DNA of 64,000 nt from Microbacteriaceae bacterium PS02070. Lineage in GTDB: Bacteria > Actinomycetota > Actinomycetes > Actinomycetales > Microbacteriaceae. Where the stretch lies: NCBI GenBank assembly GCA_029959865.1, contig JASCPE010000002.1, positions 186,001 to 250,000 of the forward strand, read 5' to 3'. Positions within the stretch are counted from its first letter, which is position 1, and every line of letters starts with the position of its first letter. The position numbers and the translations under genes were made by a program. Under the pieces are notes generated by a model. The model worked only from the letters and a program-made list of their open reading frames with translations. It was not told the DNA's origin and ran no database searches. Below, in pieces: positions 33,505 to 43,175 of the stretch.

Positions 33505-35181
33505 ATGCAAACGACTCTGGTGACCCCACCCCCGCTGACGCCGGGAACGCTTCGCGTCATCCCGCTCGGCGGGCTCGGCGAGGTCGGTCGCAACATGACG
33601 ACTTTCGAGTACGACGGCAAGATCCTCATCGTGGACTGCGGCGTCCTCTTCCCCGAGGAGCACCAGCCAGGTGTCGACCTCATCCTGCCCGACCTCGAGC
33701 CCATCAAGGAGCGTCTGAACGACGTCGTCGGCATCGTGCTCACGCACGGTCACGAGGACCACATCGGCGCTGTGCCCTACCTCCTCAAGCTGAGGAACGA
33801 CATTCCCCTGATCGGTTCCGAGCTCACGCTTGCCCTCGTGCAGGCCAAGCTCAAGGAGCATCGCGTCCGTGCGCAGACGATCACGGTGCGCGAGGGTCAG
33901 AAGCACACGGTGGGCGGATTCCACCTCGAGTTCATCGCGGTCAACCACTCGATTCCTGATGCGCTCGCCGTCGCCATCAAGACCCCCGCGGGACTGGTGC
34001 TCGCCACCGGCGACTTCAAGATGGATCAGCTTCCCCTGGACGGTCGGCTGACGGATCTGCGTACCTTCGCGCGGCTCGGTGAGGAGGGGGTGGATCTCTT
34101 CCTCGTCGATTCGACAAACGCCGACGTGCCCGGATTCACGCCGCTGGAGCGGGAGATCGGGCCGGTGCTGGACCAGGTGATCGCGAAGGCGCCGCGACGG
34201 GTGATCGTCGCGAGCTTCTCCAGTCATGTCCACCGTGTGCAGCAGGTCCTCGACGCCGCGGCCGCGCACGGGCGACGAGTTGCGCTGCTGGGGCGATCGA
34301 TGCTGCGGAACATGACCATCGCAGAGGACCTGGGCTACTTGCGGGTGCCGTCTGGCGTTCTCATCGATTACAAGAAGGCGCGCGACCTCCCCGACGACAA
34401 GATCGTCTACATGTCCACCGGTTCGCAGGGCGAGCCGATGGCCGTGCTCTCACGGATGGCGAACCTGGATCACGCCATCGAGCCGGGCCCCGGCGACACC
34501 GTCATTCTCGCGTCGAGTCTCATTCCCGGCAACGAGAACGCGGTCTACCGTGTGATCGACGGGCTGACCCGCCTCGGCGCCAACGTCGTACACAAGGGCA
34601 ACGCCAAGGTGCATGTCTCCGGTCATGCCGCTGCGGGGGAGCTGCTCTACTGCTACAACATCCTCAAACCGCGCAACGTCCTCCCCGTCCACGGCGAGTA
34701 CCGGCACTTGATCGCGAATGCCAAGCTCGCGCAGGACACCGGCATCCCCGAGCAGAACACGATCATCGCGGCCAACGGCACCGTCATCGACCTGCGCGAC
34801 CATGTCGCCGAGGTCGTCGGCCAGCTCGATCTCGGTTTCGTCTACGTCGATGGCTCGACGGTGGGCGAAATCACCGACGCCGACCTCAAGGACCGCCGCA
34901 TCCTCGGCGAGGAGGGCTTCATCTCCGTCATCGTCGTCATCGATTCCAAGACCGGTGAGATCATCAGCGGTCCCGAAGTCCACGCGCGTGGGTTCGCGGA
35001 GGATGACCGCGTGTTCGATTCGGTCAAGCCGAAGATCGCGTCCGCGCTCAGTGACGCGGTGACCTCCGGCGTCAGCGACACGCATGCCCTCTCCCAGGTC
35101 GTGCGTCGCACGATCGGCCGCTGGGTGAACCAGTCGCTTCGCCGCCGTCCGATGATCGTTCCCCTCGTCATCGAGGCCTGA
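33505..35181 (+). CDS. rnj: Ribonuclease J
   Basis: 558 residues, beta-CASP metallo-beta-lactamase fold. LTHGHEDHIGAVPYL (about 79-93) is the zinc motif, ATGDFKMD the next metal block, and SGHAAAGELLYCYNILKPRNVLPVHGEYRH the beta-CASP closing motif. The C-terminal 100 residues are the usual RNase J domain. It is a 5'-3' exo- and endoribonuclease in mRNA decay and rRNA maturation. A GAGAGAGG site precedes the ATG. Confidence 0.96.
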   Translation: MQTTLVTPPPLTPGTLRVIPLGGLGEVGRNMTTFEYDGKILIVDCGVLFPEEHQPGVDLILPDLEPIKERLNDVVGIVLTHGHEDHIGAVPYLLKLRNDIPLIGSELTLALVQAKLKEHRVRAQTITVREGQKHTVGGFHLEFIAVNHSIPDALAVAIKTPAGLVLATGDFKMDQLPLDGRLTDLRTFARLGEEGVDLFLVDSTNADVPGFTPLEREIGPVLDQVIAKAPRRVIVASFSSHVHRVQQVLDAAAAHGRRVALLGRSMLRNMTIAEDLGYLRVPSGVLIDYKKARDLPDDKIVYMSTGSQGEPMAVLSRMANLDHAIEPGPGDTVILASSLIPGNENAVYRVIDGLTRLGANVVHKGNAKVHVSGHAAAGELLYCYNILKPRNVLPVHGEYRHLIANAKLAQDTGIPEQNTIIAANGTVIDLRDHVAEVVGQLDLGFVYVDGSTVGEITDADLKDRRILGEEGFISVIVVIDSKTGEIISGPEVHARGFAEDDRVFDSVKPKIASALSDAVTSGVSDTHALSQVVRRTIGRWVNQSLRRRPMIVPLVIEA

Positions 35182-35192
35182 CCCGCGCCGCG

Positions 35193-35426
35193 TCAGGGGC
35201 AGTGCAGACGCGTCGCGACGCTCTGGCCGGCGGTGCGCTCGATGACGTGCTCACTCATCGCTCGGCTGCAGAGCGGGCAGGGTCGCGTCGACGGGTCCGT
35301 GAGGGTGGGCTCGACGCGACGGGTCACCTGCGCGGGTCCGAGCACGGGGAACAAGCGGCGATTGACCGCTCCCCAAAACCCCCGCGCCCGCCGGTACGGA
35401 TTGTCGTCGTCAATTACTTTGTGCAC
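35193..35426 (-). CDS. Small Cys-containing protein, function unknown
   Basis: 77 residues from GTG at 35426 (or 79 from TTG at 35432). KVIDDDNPYRRARGFWGAVNRRLFPVLGPAQV is followed by a C-terminal zinc-ribbon-like part, RPCPLCSRAMSEH ... RLHCP. The sequence reads as real protein, and the charged conserved-looking start lies inside a palindrome shared with the OhrR-type promoter. Divergent from that regulator, so both may be under its control. Confidence 0.65.
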   Translation of the reverse strand: MHKVIDDDNPYRRARGFWGAVNRRLFPVLGPAQVTRRVEPTLTDPSTRPCPLCSRAMSEHVIERTAGQSVATRLHCP

Positions 35427-35429
35427 AAA
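35418..35429. promoter_or_regulatory. Palindromic operator candidate between OhrR-type gene and small protein gene
   Basis: TTTGTGCACAAA is a perfect 12-bp palindrome. It is centred about 43 nt upstream of the expected OhrR-type transcript start, and it overlaps the start codon of the divergent gene. A MarR-family dimer site is the obvious reading. Confidence 0.5.
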
Positions 35430-35454
35430 CAATGAGCATAGTCGACGTGCGCGA

Positions 35455-35460
35455 TACCAT
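35455..35460 (+). promoter_or_regulatory. -10 element of the OhrR-type gene
   Basis: TACCAT ending 6 nt before the ATG at 35467. Confidence 0.45.
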
Positions 35461-35466
35461 GACGCG

Positions 35467-35907
35467 ATGGACCTCCTCGCGCTGGATCGGCAGCTCTGCT
35501 TTGCGCTTTCCGCAGCGAGCCGGAGCGTCGTCTCGGTCTATAAGCCGGTGCTCGACGAGCTGGGTCTGACCCACCCTCAATACCTCGTCATGCTCGCGAT
35601 CTGGGAGCAGGAGCCCCGCTCCGCAGGGGAACTCGCGCACGCACTGCGGCTTGACCCCGCGACACTCACGCCGATCCTGCGCCGACTGGAGGAGATCGGC
35701 TACCTCACCCGCAGACGCAGCGCCGATGACGAGCGTCGGATGGAGGTTACGGCGACCGATGCGGGCCGTGCACTGCGCGACCAGGCCGAGGCGGTTCCCC
35801 CGGCGGTCCTGTCGCGACTCGGCGTCCCCGTCGAGCGCTTGGAGGCGATCCGCGACGATCTGATCGCTCTGCTCGACGCCGCCGACCGCGCCACAGCCAA
35901 CGACTGA
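35467..35907 (+). CDS. MarR-family regulator, OhrR type
   Basis: 146 residues. LDRQLCFALSAASR near the N-terminus has the redox-sensing Cys in the OhrR position, followed by YKPVLDELGLTHPQYLVMLAIWE. The winged-helix recognition part is LRLDPATLTPILRRLEEIGYLTRRRS. OhrR proteins repress peroxide-detoxifying genes until the Cys is oxidised. No ohr gene is adjacent; the nearest candidate is the OsmC gene 4.3 kb upstream. Confidence 0.9.
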   Translation: MDLLALDRQLCFALSAASRSVVSVYKPVLDELGLTHPQYLVMLAIWEQEPRSAGELAHALRLDPATLTPILRRLEEIGYLTRRRSADDERRMEVTATDAGRALRDQAEAVPPAVLSRLGVPVERLEAIRDDLIALLDAADRATAND

Positions 35908-35920
35908 CCCGCCGCAGGCA

Positions 35921-35926
35921 TAAAAT
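35921..35926 (+). promoter_or_regulatory. -10 element of the GNAT gene at 35933
   Basis: TAAAAT ending 6 nt before the ATG. Confidence 0.5.
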
Positions 35927-35932
35927 CACACC

Positions 35933-36427
35933 ATGCCGCCCTCCTTCCTCATCCGGCCCGCCGAGCAGGGAGACGGCGCGTTTCTCGGCGACATGGTGGT
36001 CGAGGCGGCGAACTGGCACAACGGACGGCCGCGCCCCAAGTTTGAGATCCTCGAGGACTCCGAGCACGCCCGCTACGTCTGGGGGTGGCGCCGGCCCGGG
36101 GACGAGGGCTTCCTCGCGGTCAGCCCCGAGGGCGATCCGGTCGGCGCCGCGTGGTACCGCATGTTCCCGCGGGAAGAGCCGGGCTTCGGCTACATCGGGA
36201 CCGGCGTGCCCGAGCTCATCATCGGCGTCCGACCGATCTGGCGTGCACACGGGGTCGGACGGACACTCCTGCAACGGCTCTGCGAGCATGCGGCGGGACG
36301 AGGCCATGGGCGACTGAGCCTTTCGGTCGGCCGAGGAAACTTCGCTCAGACGCTGTATCGGTCGGAGGGGTTCGCGACCGTGCGACGCGGCATCGGGCGC
36401 GACACGATGGTCAAGGTGCTGCACTGA
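35933..36427 (+). CDS. GNAT-family N-acetyltransferase
   Basis: 164 residues. The N-terminal [24 protein letters not shown] and the acetyl-CoA segment [18 protein letters not shown] (R/A-x-G-x-G/R form) are followed by [20 protein letters not shown]. Substrate unknown. Confidence 0.87.
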   Translation: MPPSFLIRPAEQGDGAFLGDMVVEAANWHNGRPRPKFEILEDSEHARYVWGWRRPGDEGFLAVSPEGDPVGAAWYRMFPREEPGFGYIGTGVPELIIGVRPIWRAHGVGRTLLQRLCEHAAGRGHGRLSLSVGRGNFAQTLYRSEGFATVRRGIGRDTMVKVLH

Positions 36428-36479
36428 CCGACGCGGTCCGGAGGCCGCGTCAATCCGGGGAAATGTCGCCCGGTGCGCC

Positions 36480-36485
36480 TACCGT
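36480..36485 (+). promoter_or_regulatory. -10 element of ftsK
   Basis: TACCGT ending 6 nt before the ATG at 36492. Confidence 0.45.
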
Positions 36486-36491
36486 GGAGTA

Positions 36492-39164
36492 ATGGCCAGG
36501 AGCAGCAGTCCGACCACGAAGAAGAACACGCCCGCGAAGGGCTCCTCTTCGCGTGCCCGCAAGCCCGAGCCCGCCCCCAAGCGGTACGTCGACGACGTCG
36601 ACAAGCCTCCCGTGGCCACGCGTGCGTGGTTGGGGCTGGCCCACGCCGCCGGCGGTGGCTTCCGCGCCTTCGGTCCCGAGACCCTGGAGAAAGACCAGCG
36701 TCGCGACGGGTTCCCGTTCCTCCTAGTCATCCTCGCCGTCCTCGGCGCGATCACGGAGTGGTTCCTCATCGGAACCGACGTGGGAGCGACCATCAGTGCA
36801 TACAGCGTCGGAGCACTCGTGGGACGCTGCGCCTTCATCCTTCCCGTTCTTCTCCTCCTTCTCGCGGGCTGGATGTTCCGCCACCCCTCTTCCGTGCACG
36901 ACAACGGGCGCGTCGGAATCGGCTTCGGCCTGCTCATTCTCACGATCGCAGGGTTCTGCCATGTCCTCGCCGGACGTCCCGAGCCGCGAGGCGGCCTGCC
37001 TGAGCTCAGCGTGGCGGGCGGCTTGTTCGGGTGGATGGTGGGGGAGCCCCTGGCGCTCGGTCTGACGCAGATCGGTGCCTGCATCGTCCTCGGCCTCCTG
37101 ATGCTCCTCTCCGTGCTCATCCTCACCAAGACGCCGCCCAATCGCATCGGACAGCGTCTCGGCGACCTCTACCGCTGGATGTTCGACGCCGAACGCCCCG
37201 AACCGGCCACCGACGATGCGACGGGCAAGACCGTGGCGTTCGAGGCGGATGACAAGGACAAAACCGACGACGAGAACGCACTGCCGTGGTGGCGCCGCAA
37301 CAAGAGCGGGCGCGAAGAGGATGGCGATGACATCGCCGACACCGCGGACGTGACGAAGCTCCTGTCTCCCGCGGCCGAATCGTTCGACGACATCGTGGAC
37401 TCTCCGATCGTCACGCCGGACGCGCCCACCGAGATCATCGACCCGGCCCTCGTCGCAGGGGCGGTGGCGGGCACGCATGCTCCCCAGACCGAGATCCGGG
37501 ACGACTCGGATACGGGGGAGAACGAAGAGCTTCCGGGCCTGAGTGGCTTCGGCGGCGACAACGATGGTCGACCGCCGTCGGCGCCCTACACGCTGCCTTC
37601 TGTGTCCTCGCTCTCACAGGGCACGCCTGCGAAGGAGCGCTCCGAAGCCAACGACGCCGTTGTCGAGGCGATCAGCGGAGTGTTCGAGCAGTTCAAGGTC
37701 GACGCACACGTCACGGGGTTCTCCCGCGGCCCGACCGTCACCCAGTACGAGATCGCCCTCGGCCCCGGAGTGAAGGTCGAGCGGATCACCGCTCTGACGA
37801 ACAACATCGCGTACGCCGTCGCCTCGAACGAGGTGCGCATTCTTGCGCCGATCCCCGGCAAGAGCGCCATCGGCGTCGAGATCCCCAACACCGACCGCGA
37901 GATCGTGACCCTGGGTGACGTCTTGCGCTCGCCCGCGGCGACCAACTCGACCCACCCCATGACGATCGGGGTCGGCAAAGACGTCGGTGGCGGATTCGTC
38001 GTTGCGAATCTCGCGAAGATGCCGCACTTGCTGGTGGCAGGTTCGACCGGTTCGGGTAAGTCGAGTTTCGTGAACTCGATGATCACGAGCCTGCTGATGC
38101 GCGCCAAGCCCGCCGACGTCCGCATGGTGCTGGTTGACCCCAAGCGCGTCGAGCTCACCGCGTACGCCGGGGTGCCGCATCTGATCACGCCCATCATCAC
38201 GAACCCGAAGAAGGCAGCCGAAGCGCTGCAGTGGGTCGTGAAGGAGATGGACATGCGGTACGACGACCTTGCGTCGTTCGGCTTCCGCCACATCGACGAC
38301 TTCAACAAGGCAGTCGTGGCTGGAGACATCCAGCTCCCGGCCGGCAGTGAGCGTGTGCTCAAGCCCTATCCGTACCTCCTCGTCGTCGTGGATGAGCTCG
38401 CGGACCTCATGATGGTCGCGCCTCGCGATGTAGAGGACTCGATCGTTCGCATCACCCAGCTCGCCCGAGCATCGGGCATCCACCTCGTCCTCGCGACCCA
38501 GCGTCCGAGCGTCGATGTCGTCACCGGTCTCATCAAGGCGAACGTCCCTTCGCGGCTGGCGTTCGCGGTCACGAGCGTGACCGACTCCCGCGTCATCCTC
38601 GACCAGCCGGGCGCTGACCGTCTCATCGGTCAGGGCGATGGGCTCTTCCTGCCCATGGGCGCCTCCAAGGCGCTTCGCGTGCAGGGGGCGTGGGTGGCCG
38701 AGAGCGAGATCGAACGCGTCGTCGCGCACGTGAAGGGTCAAGCGATCCCGGAGTATCGCTCCGACGTCGCTGCGGTCGTGGAGAAGAAGGAGATCGACGC
38801 CGACATCGGTGACGACCTCGAGCTGCTCCTTGCCGCAGCCGAACAGATCGTCTCGACTCAATTCGGCTCGACGTCGATGCTGCAACGAAAGCTCCGGGTG
38901 GGCTTCGCCAAGGCGGGCCGTCTCATGGATCTCTTGGAGTCCCGCGAGATTGTCGGCCCGTCGGAAGGCTCGAAGGCGCGCGATGTCCTGGTGACGCCCG
39001 ACCAACTGCCGACGGTCCTTGCCCGTCTGCGCGGAGAGGAGCCGCCCGCCCCGGCCGCCTCCACCGCCCAGACGGACGCCGTCGATGCTCAGTTCGACGG
39101 CTACGAGGTCGTCGACGGGTCGGACGGCGATGAGGACGCGTGGGGCTTGACCGGCCGCGACTGA
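36492..39164 (+). CDS. ftsK: DNA translocase FtsK/SpoIIIE
   Basis: 890 residues. A basic N-terminus leads to four membrane spans (about 75-210), an acidic linker (about 230-370), then the motor: alpha domain ([22 protein letters not shown]), Walker [10 protein letters not shown] (about 517-525), Walker [14 protein letters not shown], and a C-terminal gamma winged helix ([23 protein letters not shown]) that reads KOPS-like polarity sites. It pumps chromosomal DNA at the septum and activates dimer resolution. Confidence 0.96.
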   Translation: MARSSSPTTKKNTPAKGSSSRARKPEPAPKRYVDDVDKPPVATRAWLGLAHAAGGGFRAFGPETLEKDQRRDGFPFLLVILAVLGAITEWFLIGTDVGATISAYSVGALVGRCAFILPVLLLLLAGWMFRHPSSVHDNGRVGIGFGLLILTIAGFCHVLAGRPEPRGGLPELSVAGGLFGWMVGEPLALGLTQIGACIVLGLLMLLSVLILTKTPPNRIGQRLGDLYRWMFDAERPEPATDDATGKTVAFEADDKDKTDDENALPWWRRNKSGREEDGDDIADTADVTKLLSPAAESFDDIVDSPIVTPDAPTEIIDPALVAGAVAGTHAPQTEIRDDSDTGENEELPGLSGFGGDNDGRPPSAPYTLPSVSSLSQGTPAKERSEANDAVVEAISGVFEQFKVDAHVTGFSRGPTVTQYEIALGPGVKVERITALTNNIAYAVASNEVRILAPIPGKSAIGVEIPNTDREIVTLGDVLRSPAATNSTHPMTIGVGKDVGGGFVVANLAKMPHLLVAGSTGSGKSSFVNSMITSLLMRAKPADVRMVLVDPKRVELTAYAGVPHLITPIITNPKKAAEALQWVVKEMDMRYDDLASFGFRHIDDFNKAVVAGDIQLPAGSERVLKPYPYLLVVVDELADLMMVAPRDVEDSIVRITQLARASGIHLVLATQRPSVDVVTGLIKANVPSRLAFAVTSVTDSRVILDQPGADRLIGQGDGLFLPMGASKALRVQGAWVAESEIERVVAHVKGQAIPEYRSDVAAVVEKKEIDADIGDDLELLLAAAEQIVSTQFGSTSMLQRKLRVGFAKAGRLMDLLESREIVGPSEGSKARDVLVTPDQLPTVLARLRGEEPPAPAASTAQTDAVDAQFDGYEVVDGSDGDEDAWGLTGRD

Positions 39165-39175
39165 GACCAGGCGGC

Positions 39176-39181
39176 TAGGCT
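39176..39181 (+). promoter_or_regulatory. -10 element of pgsA
   Basis: TAGGCT ending 6 nt before the GTG at 39188; it supports the GTG as start. Confidence 0.5.
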
Positions 39182-39187
39182 CGAACC

Positions 39188-39763
39188 GTGGCGATCCCTC
39201 GGCAACTTCCCAACGCGATCACGATCGTCCGGATCCTCTGTGCGCCGGTATTCGTCTGGCTGCTGCTCGCAGACGGCGGTGCCGACACGGGTCTGCGGTG
39301 GGCCGCCGCGATCCTGTTCATCGTGGCGATCGCGACAGATGGCATCGACGGATACCTCGCCAGGCGCCACGAACTCGTCTCCGACCTCGGCAAGCTCCTG
39401 GATCCGATCGCCGACAAGGTGCTCACCGGCGCCGCATTCGTGAGCCTGTCGATCCTCGGGGAACTGCCCTGGTGGATCACGATCGTGGTGCTCGTCCGTG
39501 AACTCGGCATTACGGTGCACCGGCTCATCGTCGCCGGAGACCACGTCGTCGCGGCCGCGTGGATGGGAAAGCTGAAGACCGTGGCCCAGGCGGTCGCGCT
39601 CTCGCTCGCTCTCCTGCCGTTGTGGACGGTCGTAGGGGACTGGATCCACGTCGTCAACGTCGTCGCGATGACCGTCGCGGTCGTCCTCACCGTCGCGAGC
39701 GGACTCGACTATGTCCTCACGGCGATCCGTGCGCGCAAGAGGGCGGGAACCGGTCATGAGTGA
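39188..39763 (+). CDS. pgsA: CDP-diacylglycerol-glycerol-3-phosphate 3-phosphatidyltransferase
   Basis: 191 residues with about four to five spans. The CDP-alcohol phosphotransferase motif reads DGIDGYLARRHELVSDLGKLLDPIADK, that is D-G-x2-A/Y-R-x8-G-x3-D-x3-D. It makes phosphatidylglycerol phosphate. The 3' end overlaps pncC by 8 nt. Confidence 0.94.
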   Translation: MAIPRQLPNAITIVRILCAPVFVWLLLADGGADTGLRWAAAILFIVAIATDGIDGYLARRHELVSDLGKLLDPIADKVLTGAAFVSLSILGELPWWITIVVLVRELGITVHRLIVAGDHVVAAAWMGKLKTVAQAVALSLALLPLWTVVGDWIHVVNVVAMTVAVVLTVASGLDYVLTAIRARKRAGTGHE

Positions 39764-40298
39764 CCAGGAGTACGACGGCGTACCCGACGAGCTCGAGTCG
39801 ACTCTCGTGTCCTCCGCGCGCCGCGCGGACCCCGAGGCGTTCGTCGCGCGCCTCGGTGAGCTCGGCTGGACCGTCGCGACCGCGGAGTCTCTGACCGGCG
39901 GTCTGGTCGCCGCAGAGATCGTTTCAGTCTCGGGAGCATCCCGCGTGTTCCGCGGGGGAATCGTCGCCTATGCGACGGATCTCAAGCACTCACTCCTCGG
40001 CGTGGAGGAAGCGCTTCTCGCGGCGCACGGACCCGTGCATCCGCGCGTTGCGCGCCAGATGGCGGAGGGGGTCCGTCGAGCCACCGCAGAGGGAGATGTG
40101 CCCGCGGACGTCGGGATCGCCACGACCGGAGTCGCAGGTCCACTCGCCTCCGACGGGCACCCCGTGGGCACCGTCGTCATCGCGGTGTCGACCCCGCTGG
40201 GCTCCCGCGTGGAGACCCTCGCGCTCAGCGGCGACCGCAGTCGCATCCGGCGGCAGACGACCGAACGAGCGCTGCGCCTTGCGATGGACGCTCTGTGA
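39756..40298 (+). CDS. pncC: CinA-family nicotinamide-nucleotide amidohydrolase
   Basis: 180 residues, only the C-terminal CinA domain. VATAESLTGGLVAAEIVSVSGASRVF and YATDLKHSLLGV are the deamidase blocks. It converts NMN to NaMN in pyridine salvage. The ATG at 39756 lies inside the end of pgsA. The pgsA-cinA-clgR-recA order is usual in actinobacteria. Confidence 0.9.
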   Translation: MSDQEYDGVPDELESTLVSSARRADPEAFVARLGELGWTVATAESLTGGLVAAEIVSVSGASRVFRGGIVAYATDLKHSLLGVEEALLAAHGPVHPRVARQMAEGVRRATAEGDVPADVGIATTGVAGPLASDGHPVGTVVIAVSTPLGSRVETLALSGDRSRIRRQTTERALRLAMDAL

Positions 40299-40442
40299 CG
40301 GCCGGGAATGCGCTCTGTGACAGTCGCGTTACACACTGTGATTCCCAACACTTCCACAGGGCGATCGGCCTAGGCTGATGAGCACCTGTTGTACTGTGGT
40401 CCACCCGGACAGGGAAATCCGAACCAGAGGAGGGAGCCCGAC

Positions 40443-40763
40443 ATGATCCTCGTACGTCAAGAAATCGGCGACGTCCTGCGTGATCTGCGTCTGCAGAAGG
40501 GGCACACCCTCCGTCAGGTCGCGGGCCGGGCAAGCGTCGCACTCGGATACCTCAGTGAGGTCGAGCGCGGCCAGAAGGAAGCCTCGAGCGAGATTCTCGC
40601 CTCGGTGGCCGAAGCCCTGGACGTTCCTATCTCCACGATCATGCGTGAGGTCGGTGACCGTATCTCGGTCCTGGAGGGTCTGCACTCGTTCTCCGATGTT
40701 GTCCCCGACGACCTCACGGGCCTGGACGACGGAATCGTCGAACCCGAACTCAGCCTGCGCTGA
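40443..40763 (+). CDS. clgR: XRE-family regulator ClgR
   Basis: 106 residues. The helix-turn-helix is RLQKGHTLRQVAGRASVALGYLSEVERGQKEASSEILASV, read here as one unit (about 17-56). The size, the tail (ISVLEGLHSFSDVVPDDLTGLDDG) and the position before DUF3046 and recA match ClgR, the activator of clp protease and other stress genes. A TACTGT hexamer lies at 40392-40397, and AGAGGAGGGAG precedes the ATG. Confidence 0.88.
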   Translation: MILVRQEIGDVLRDLRLQKGHTLRQVAGRASVALGYLSEVERGQKEASSEILASVAEALDVPISTIMREVGDRISVLEGLHSFSDVVPDDLTGLDDGIVEPELSLR

Positions 40764-40771
40764 CCGCCTCG

Positions 40772-40996
40772 ATGCGTCGAAGCGAGTTCGAGCGCGCCGT
40801 GCGCGCGGAATTCGGCGTCCGCGGTGCGGCATTGGTGAGCGATCTCGCTCTCTCGCGCCTCGGCTTTCGCACCGCGGTGGACGCTCTCGCCGATGGTGAA
40901 CCCGCGCGCACCGTCTGGCTCGCACTCTGCGTGGAGACCGACGTGCCGGAGGACCGTCGCTACGGTGTTGGCCATCTGCCACCGCGTGAAGAGTAG
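40772..40996 (+). CDS. DUF3046 protein
   Basis: 74 residues. MRRSEFERAVRAEFG and VDALADGEPARTVWLALC are the DUF3046 pattern; the family is found between clgR and recA in actinobacteria. Function unknown. It starts 8 nt after the clgR stop. Confidence 0.9.
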   Translation: MRRSEFERAVRAEFGVRGAALVSDLALSRLGFRTAVDALADGEPARTVWLALCVETDVPEDRRYGVGHLPPREE

Positions 40997-41039
40997 GCCC
41001 GCGCGTCGCTCGTCGCCGGTTCTGATCCCCGGCGTGTCG

Positions 41040-41055
41040 TCGAAGATCTGTTCGA
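41040..41055. promoter_or_regulatory. SOS box of recA
   Basis: TCGAAGATCTGTTCGA fits the actinobacterial LexA site TCGAAC-N4-GTTCGA with one mismatch. It lies on the -35 zone of a promoter whose -10 is TAGGCT at 41064-41069. Confidence 0.7.
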
Positions 41056-41125
41056 ATCAGCCGTAGGCTCCTGCACAGATGGACTCGCACGGACGTTGTC
41101 CGCGAACGGGTGGTCCCTCCGGCCG

Positions 41126-41148
41126 ATGTCGGAGGTCCCGCCTAACGT
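41126..41148 (+). promoter_or_regulatory. Second recA promoter, RecA-independent damage type
   Basis: ATGTCGGAG (41126-41134), 8 nt, then TAACGT (41143-41148). This fits the RecA-NDp/PafBC promoter pattern TTGTCRGTG-N8-TANNNT known from mycobacteria, with two mismatches in the upstream part and an exact spacer and -10. Confidence 0.55.
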
Positions 41149-41251
41149 GAGCAGCGATACAGAATCCATTTACGTCTTGTCGTAGCGGAGCTCACGTGGC
41201 ACACGCGCGACAGCCTACAGACGGCAGAATCTCGAGCAGAAGGAGCACGTC

Positions 41252-42304
41252 ATGCCCTCACCCGCAGACCGCGAGAAGGCCCTTGAATCGGCACTCGCAC
41301 AGATCGACCGACAGTTCGGAAAGGGCTCGGTCATGCGGCTGGGCAGCGACGAGCGAGCCCCGGTCGAGATCATCCCCACCGGGTCCATCGCACTCGACGT
41401 CGCCCTGGGTGTCGGCGGCCTTCCCCGCGGCCGCATCATCGAGATCTACGGTCCGGAGTCGTCGGGTAAGACGACTCTGACCCTGCATGCCATCGCCAAT
41501 GTCCAGCGCGCCGGCGGGATCGCCGCCTTCGTCGACGCCGAGCACGCGCTCGACCCGGAGTATGCCCAGAAGCTCGGTGTCGACATCGACCAGCTGCTCG
41601 TCTCCCAGCCCGACACGGGCGAGCAGGCACTGGAGATCGCCGACATGCTGATCCGCTCCGGGGCGATCGACCTCGTCGTCATCGACTCGGTCGCAGCCCT
41701 CGTGCCGAAGGCGGAGATCGAAGGAGAGATGGGTGATTCGCACGTTGGTCTGCAGGCACGCCTCATGTCGCAGGCGCTGCGCAAGCTCACCGGTGGCCTC
41801 AATCAGACCAGGACCACGGCGATCTTCATCAATCAGCTCCGTGAGAAGATCGGTGTCTTCTTCGGGTCTCCCGAGACGACTGCCGGTGGTAAGGCACTGA
41901 AGTTCTACGCATCGGTCCGTCTGGACATCCGACGGATTGAGACGCTCAAGGACGGGACCGAGGCGGTCGGTAACCGCACGCGCGTCAAAGTCGTCAAGAA
42001 CAAGATGGCGCCGCCCTTCAAGCAGGCCGAGTTCGACATCCTCTACGGCACGGGCATCTCTCGCGAGGGAAGCCTCATCGACTTCGGTGTCGAGCACGGC
42101 ATCGTCAAGAAGTCTGGCGCCTGGTACACGTACGACGGCGAGCAGCTGGGGCAGGGTAAAGAGAACGCGCGCAACTTCCTGCTAAAGAACCCCGACATCG
42201 CCGCGGACATCGAGAACAAGATCAAGGTCAAGCTCGGCATCGGTGGCGCGCGCGCCGAGGAAGGCGACGTAGCCGACGAGCTGGCGGCTCGCCGCCCGGC
42301 GTGA
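41252..42304 (+). CDS. recA: Recombinase A
   Basis: 350 residues, no intein. Walker [11 protein letters not shown] (about 67-76), Walker [11 protein letters not shown], the L2 loop region [30 protein letters not shown] and the C-terminal domain are all present. It drives strand exchange and LexA self-cleavage. AGAAGGAGC precedes the ATG. Two promoters are visible upstream. Overlaps recX by 4 nt. Confidence 0.98.
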   Translation: MPSPADREKALESALAQIDRQFGKGSVMRLGSDERAPVEIIPTGSIALDVALGVGGLPRGRIIEIYGPESSGKTTLTLHAIANVQRAGGIAAFVDAEHALDPEYAQKLGVDIDQLLVSQPDTGEQALEIADMLIRSGAIDLVVIDSVAALVPKAEIEGEMGDSHVGLQARLMSQALRKLTGGLNQTRTTAIFINQLREKIGVFFGSPETTAGGKALKFYASVRLDIRRIETLKDGTEAVGNRTRVKVVKNKMAPPFKQAEFDILYGTGISREGSLIDFGVEHGIVKKSGAWYTYDGEQLGQGKENARNFLLKNPDIAADIENKIKVKLGIGGARAEEGDVADELAARRPA

Positions 42305-43095
42305 TCAGCGACCGAGGACCCCGCGGAGGCGAATCCGGCCTCGCACCCGTTATCCCGCTGTTCGGGGGTCACGCCTCCGAACAGCGGGATGAGTCCCCGG
42401 CTCCGCATCGCGCGTCATCACCGGATGACAAGAACACGGCGGCGGAGGGCGCGGGTCGCAGTGGACTACCCGATCCGCTCCCGGGGCAGCGCGATACGAC
42501 GCGGGCCGGCGCCAGTGAGAGGTGGGACACCACCTGGACGAGCGACGTCCCCGCGACGCCACGGCGGAGCGACCGCGGAGACGCAGCGGAGAGCGCACCT
42601 CAGGTCGCAACCGACGCCGTGGAAAGCGACGACGAGATGGTCCGTGCGGCGGAGAAGGCGCTCGTGCGTCGCCTGTCCGGCAGATCGCTCTCCGAACGGG
42701 AGGCGACGGCTTTCCTCCGCGAACGCGGGTGCCCTCCGCACGAGGTGGACTCCGTTGTCACGCGCTTCGTCGAGCGTGGCTACCTCGACGACGCTCGGCT
42801 TGCCGACCAGTTGATCCACACAGCCCGCGACCGCAAGCACCAGGGACGGGGAGCAATCGCCCGCACTCTCGCGCAGCGCGGAATCGCGCGTGAGGTCACC
42901 GACGACGCTCTCGCGGATCTGCCCGATGACGAATCCGAACGGGCGATGGAGTTCGCCCGCGTCAAGGCTCGGTCCATGCGGTCCCTTGACCGAGATGCCG
43001 CGATCCGTCGCCTGAGTGGTCAACTCGCCCGTCGGGGGTTCGGCGCGTCGGCACTATCGGTGGCGCGTGCCGCTCTGGACGAACTTGCCGACTAA
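42301..43095 (+). CDS. recX: RecA regulator RecX
   Basis: 264 residues as read from GTG at 42301; RecX proper is the C-terminal 150 residues ([65 protein letters not shown]). The first 110 are Ser/Asp/Arg-rich and look disordered. The protein binds RecA filaments and limits their activity. A strong hairpin lies inside the early codons, so a later start is possible. Coupled to recA by a GTGA overlap. Confidence 0.9.
   Translation: MISDRGPRGGESGLAPVIPLFGGHASEQRDESPAPHRASSPDDKNTAAEGAGRSGLPDPLPGQRDTTRAGASERWDTTWTSDVPATPRRSDRGDAAESAPQVATDAVESDDEMVRAAEKALVRRLSGRSLSEREATAFLRERGCPPHEVDSVVTRFVERGYLDDARLADQLIHTARDRKHQGRGAIARTLAQRGIAREVTDDALADLPDDESERAMEFARVKARSMRSLDRDAAIRRLSGQLARRGFGASALSVARAALDELAD
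42352..42390 (+). promoter_or_regulatory. recA-recX intragenic hairpin
   Basis: ATCCCGCTGTTCGG (42352-42365) pairs perfectly with CCGAACAGCGGGAT (42377-42390), and the stem extends inward by three more pairs, one of them G-U. Loop about 5 nt. No T-run follows. It could attenuate read-through from recA into recX. Confidence 0.65.
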
Positions 43096-43175
43096 CAGGC
43101 CGGACCGCGTGGGCCCCGCGGGTGGGGCCGCGTCGGCCGCGCGGGTTCGGGTGTGCTCGGTACGACGGGCGACTC

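Noticed and set aside
42352-42390. SOS box at recX
   Set aside because: GTTCGG and CCGAAC halves are present but in the wrong order and spacing for LexA. The hairpin explanation is simpler.
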